DNA of 6,592 bases from Mucilaginibacter_A sp964244955 (GTDB taxonomy: Bacteria; Bacteroidota; Bacteroidia; Sphingobacteriales; Sphingobacteriaceae), in the NCBI GenBank assembly GCA_964244955.1, contig CAXTKQ010000160.1, forward strand, positions 1 through 6,592, read 5' to 3'. Below are positions 5,502 through 6,592 of the stretch, piece after piece. Made by a program: the position numbers and the translations under genes. Every line of letters starts with the position of its first letter. The first letter of the stretch is position 1. A model generated the notes under the pieces. That model ran no database searches and had not been told where the DNA came from. It saw nothing but the letters and a program-made list of their open reading frames with translations.

Positions 5502-6250
5502 TCAATCTTTGGCAAGCGCTGTTTTGATTTGAGCGGCCAGCCATTCCGGCGCTTCCATTGGGCTTAAATGGCCAATACCTTTTGTGGCAATCAGTTTTGC
5601 ATCGGGCAAATGCGGCATGGCTTCCTTCAAAATACTTTCAAAACTAATAGCCGGGTCATCTTCGGAAGCAATCACCGTTATCGGCAAAAACAAATTTGCC
5701 GCATCATCGGCAATAGAATGATGCACGCCTTCCAGCAGCCACCAGTCCCAGGTTTTCGGGTCGGTTTCCAAATTGTTTTGGATCACCAATTCCCGCTGTT
5801 CATCCGTCAAAAGTTTTATGGTGATGCCTTTCACAGTCGTTTCAGCTTCTTTTTGGTTTGGATGGATCAGCATCCGTTGCAGTTCTGCATCACCAATATG
5901 TTCAACCGTTGGCGGGGAAGGCGCAACCAAAATCAAATGCCTGACCGAAAAATTAGGGTCGTTGGCAGCCACATCCNNNNNNNNNNGCCAATCAACACAT
6001 ACGATTCAACGTTCAGCTCGTCCAATTTTTGTTGGATAAAAGAAGTAAAGGTCGCAATAGAAGGTTCGGGCAATGCCGGTTCTCCACCAAAACCGGGCAA
6101 GTTTAAGGCGATACATTGATAATCCTGCTGCAAATACGGAATTGTCCAGGCCCAGCTTTGCGCCGAACCGCCAAAGTAATGCAAAAAAACTAAAGTTTCT
6201 TTTTGGGTAGAATCAACGTTTTGCGGATCAGAATAAGGTATAATATCCAT
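5502..6250 (-). CDS. Alpha/beta hydrolase, with assembly gap over the nucleophile elbow
   Basis: This is an alpha/beta-hydrolase fold protein of the soluble lid-containing type (esterase, haloperoxidase-like and similar). The N-terminal part has LVFLHYFGGSAQSW (residues 20-33; the HxxGG oxyanion region) and LNLPGFGGEP. It then reads YVLIG and stops at the N gap (5977-5986); sequence resumes with DVAANDPNF. The missing residues should be the GHSMGG-type elbow with the catalytic Ser. The acid is likely in IASEDDPAI (D105/D106 of the downstream part) and the His in KGIGHLSPMEAP (H135). Start ATG at 6250. As written, the two halves are in different frames, but a real gap of 3k+2 bases would restore one frame, so I annotate one gene of about 255 residues. 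Substrate unknown. Confidence 0.85.
5977..5986. other. Assembly gap, 10 N, in the alpha/beta hydrolase gene
   Basis: The gap directly follows the codons for VLIG on the minus strand. One G remains from the codon before GAT GTG GCT GCC, so a true length of 3k+2 is needed. About 26 bases (HSMGG plus a few residues) would fit the family. Confidence 0.95.
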
Positions 6251-6303
6251 GAATTATTTAAAGCTTTGCGGTTTAACAGTTGCGTTTATAATTTGTGTTG
6301 GCG

Positions 6304-6592
6304 TTATCTGGTTCGCTTTTCCATTATGGTAATTCGATGTTCAAAAGCTAATTTCAGTTCGGCAATAATCGTTTCCGGATCTCTTCCGTTTGTCCACAGT
6401 TGATAAAGTTCTGATGATTTGATTTCTGCAATCAGTTGCAGCAACTTGCGTTTTTTATCTTGCAAAAATTGGATCATTACCGCTAAATCTTTGATAGTTT
6501 GAGGCTGATCCGGAACATAAGTCAACGCATTTCCGCTGATGATAAACTCGTGCAAACGGCTCATTTCGTCCCAATCGCCGTTTTGGTAAACT
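6304..6592 (-). CDS. Hypothetical protein, C-terminal part (5' end outside window)
   Basis: The frame is open to the right window edge. An ATG at 6564 exists, but the frame continues upstream with VYQNGDWDE directly before it and reads as natural protein, so the true start is likely beyond the window. About 95 residues are visible: VYQNGDWDEMSRLHEFIISG, a turn (YVPDQPQTI), then a long, charged, probably helical tail (DLAVMIQFLQDKKRKLLQL, ELYQLWTNGRDPETIIAELK). No membrane segment, cysteine or known motif is visible. I do not recognise the family. It precedes the hydrolase by 53 bases on the same strand, so co-transcription is plausible. Confidence 0.6.
   Translation of the reverse strand, partial: VYQNGDWDEMSRLHEFIISGNALTYVPDQPQTIKDLAVMIQFLQDKKRKLLQLIAEIKSSELYQLWTNGRDPETIIAELKLAFEHRITIMEKRTR

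Noticed and set aside
5568..6119. 183-residue plus-strand open frame spanning the N gap
   Set aside because: It is antisense to the alpha/beta hydrolase, whose conserved motifs are on the minus strand, and is open partly because of the Ns.

Overview
The window looks like a chromosomal stretch of a Bacteroidota bacterium, probably of the Sphingobacteriales/Chitinophagales type (Mucilaginibacter- or Pedobacter-like). This is inferred from three things: a large surface protein that joins a macroglobulin-like beta-sandwich to a TonB-plug-like domain, a near-perfect Bacteroidota -7 element (TATATTTG) before one operon, and the general lack of Shine-Dalgarno sequences before start codons. GC is moderate overall, with an AT-rich pocket at about 3240-3900. 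Two runs of exactly ten Ns (3404-3413 and 5977-5986) mark assembly gaps inside genes. No gene-free stretch exceeds 300 bases; the longest is about 230 bases (3060-3287).

Layout. Positions 1-1535 (+) hold the C-terminal 510 residues of a secreted or outer-membrane-associated MG2/plug-domain protein whose start lies outside the window. A DUF3140 protein follows (1616-1957, +) and ends at a strong hairpin terminator (about 1978-2012). That terminator also suits the convergent minus-strand pair ppa (inorganic pyrophosphatase, 2580-3059) and a LigT-like 2H phosphoesterase (2062-2571), which are separated by 8 bases. Divergent from ppa is a plus-strand type II toxin-antitoxin pair: a small antitoxin (3288-3497) overlapping a PIN-domain VapC-like toxin (3487-3894) by 11 bases. 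The rest is minus strand: a GNAT acetyltransferase (3898-4500), a class I SAM methyltransferase-like protein with a hydrophobic segment (4625-5416, TTG start), an alpha/beta hydrolase interrupted by an N gap (5502-6250), and a partial uncharacterised protein running off the right edge (6304-6592). Gene order and short gaps suggest the last three could be co-transcribed, leftward.

The most notable non-coding signal is a short dispersed repeat with core ATACTGTTTTTACC. It occurs five times in 6.6 kb: four intergenic copies and one inside the LigT-like gene. Two of the intergenic copies begin 1-3 bases after a stop codon, in the direction of that gene. I do not recognise this element. The window also has a degenerate heptamer array at the methyltransferase start and a 16-base exact repeat linking the GNAT gene's 3' end to the methyltransferase 3' flank. 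I see no convincing new multi-gene system: most genes are ordinary housekeeping or accessory functions.
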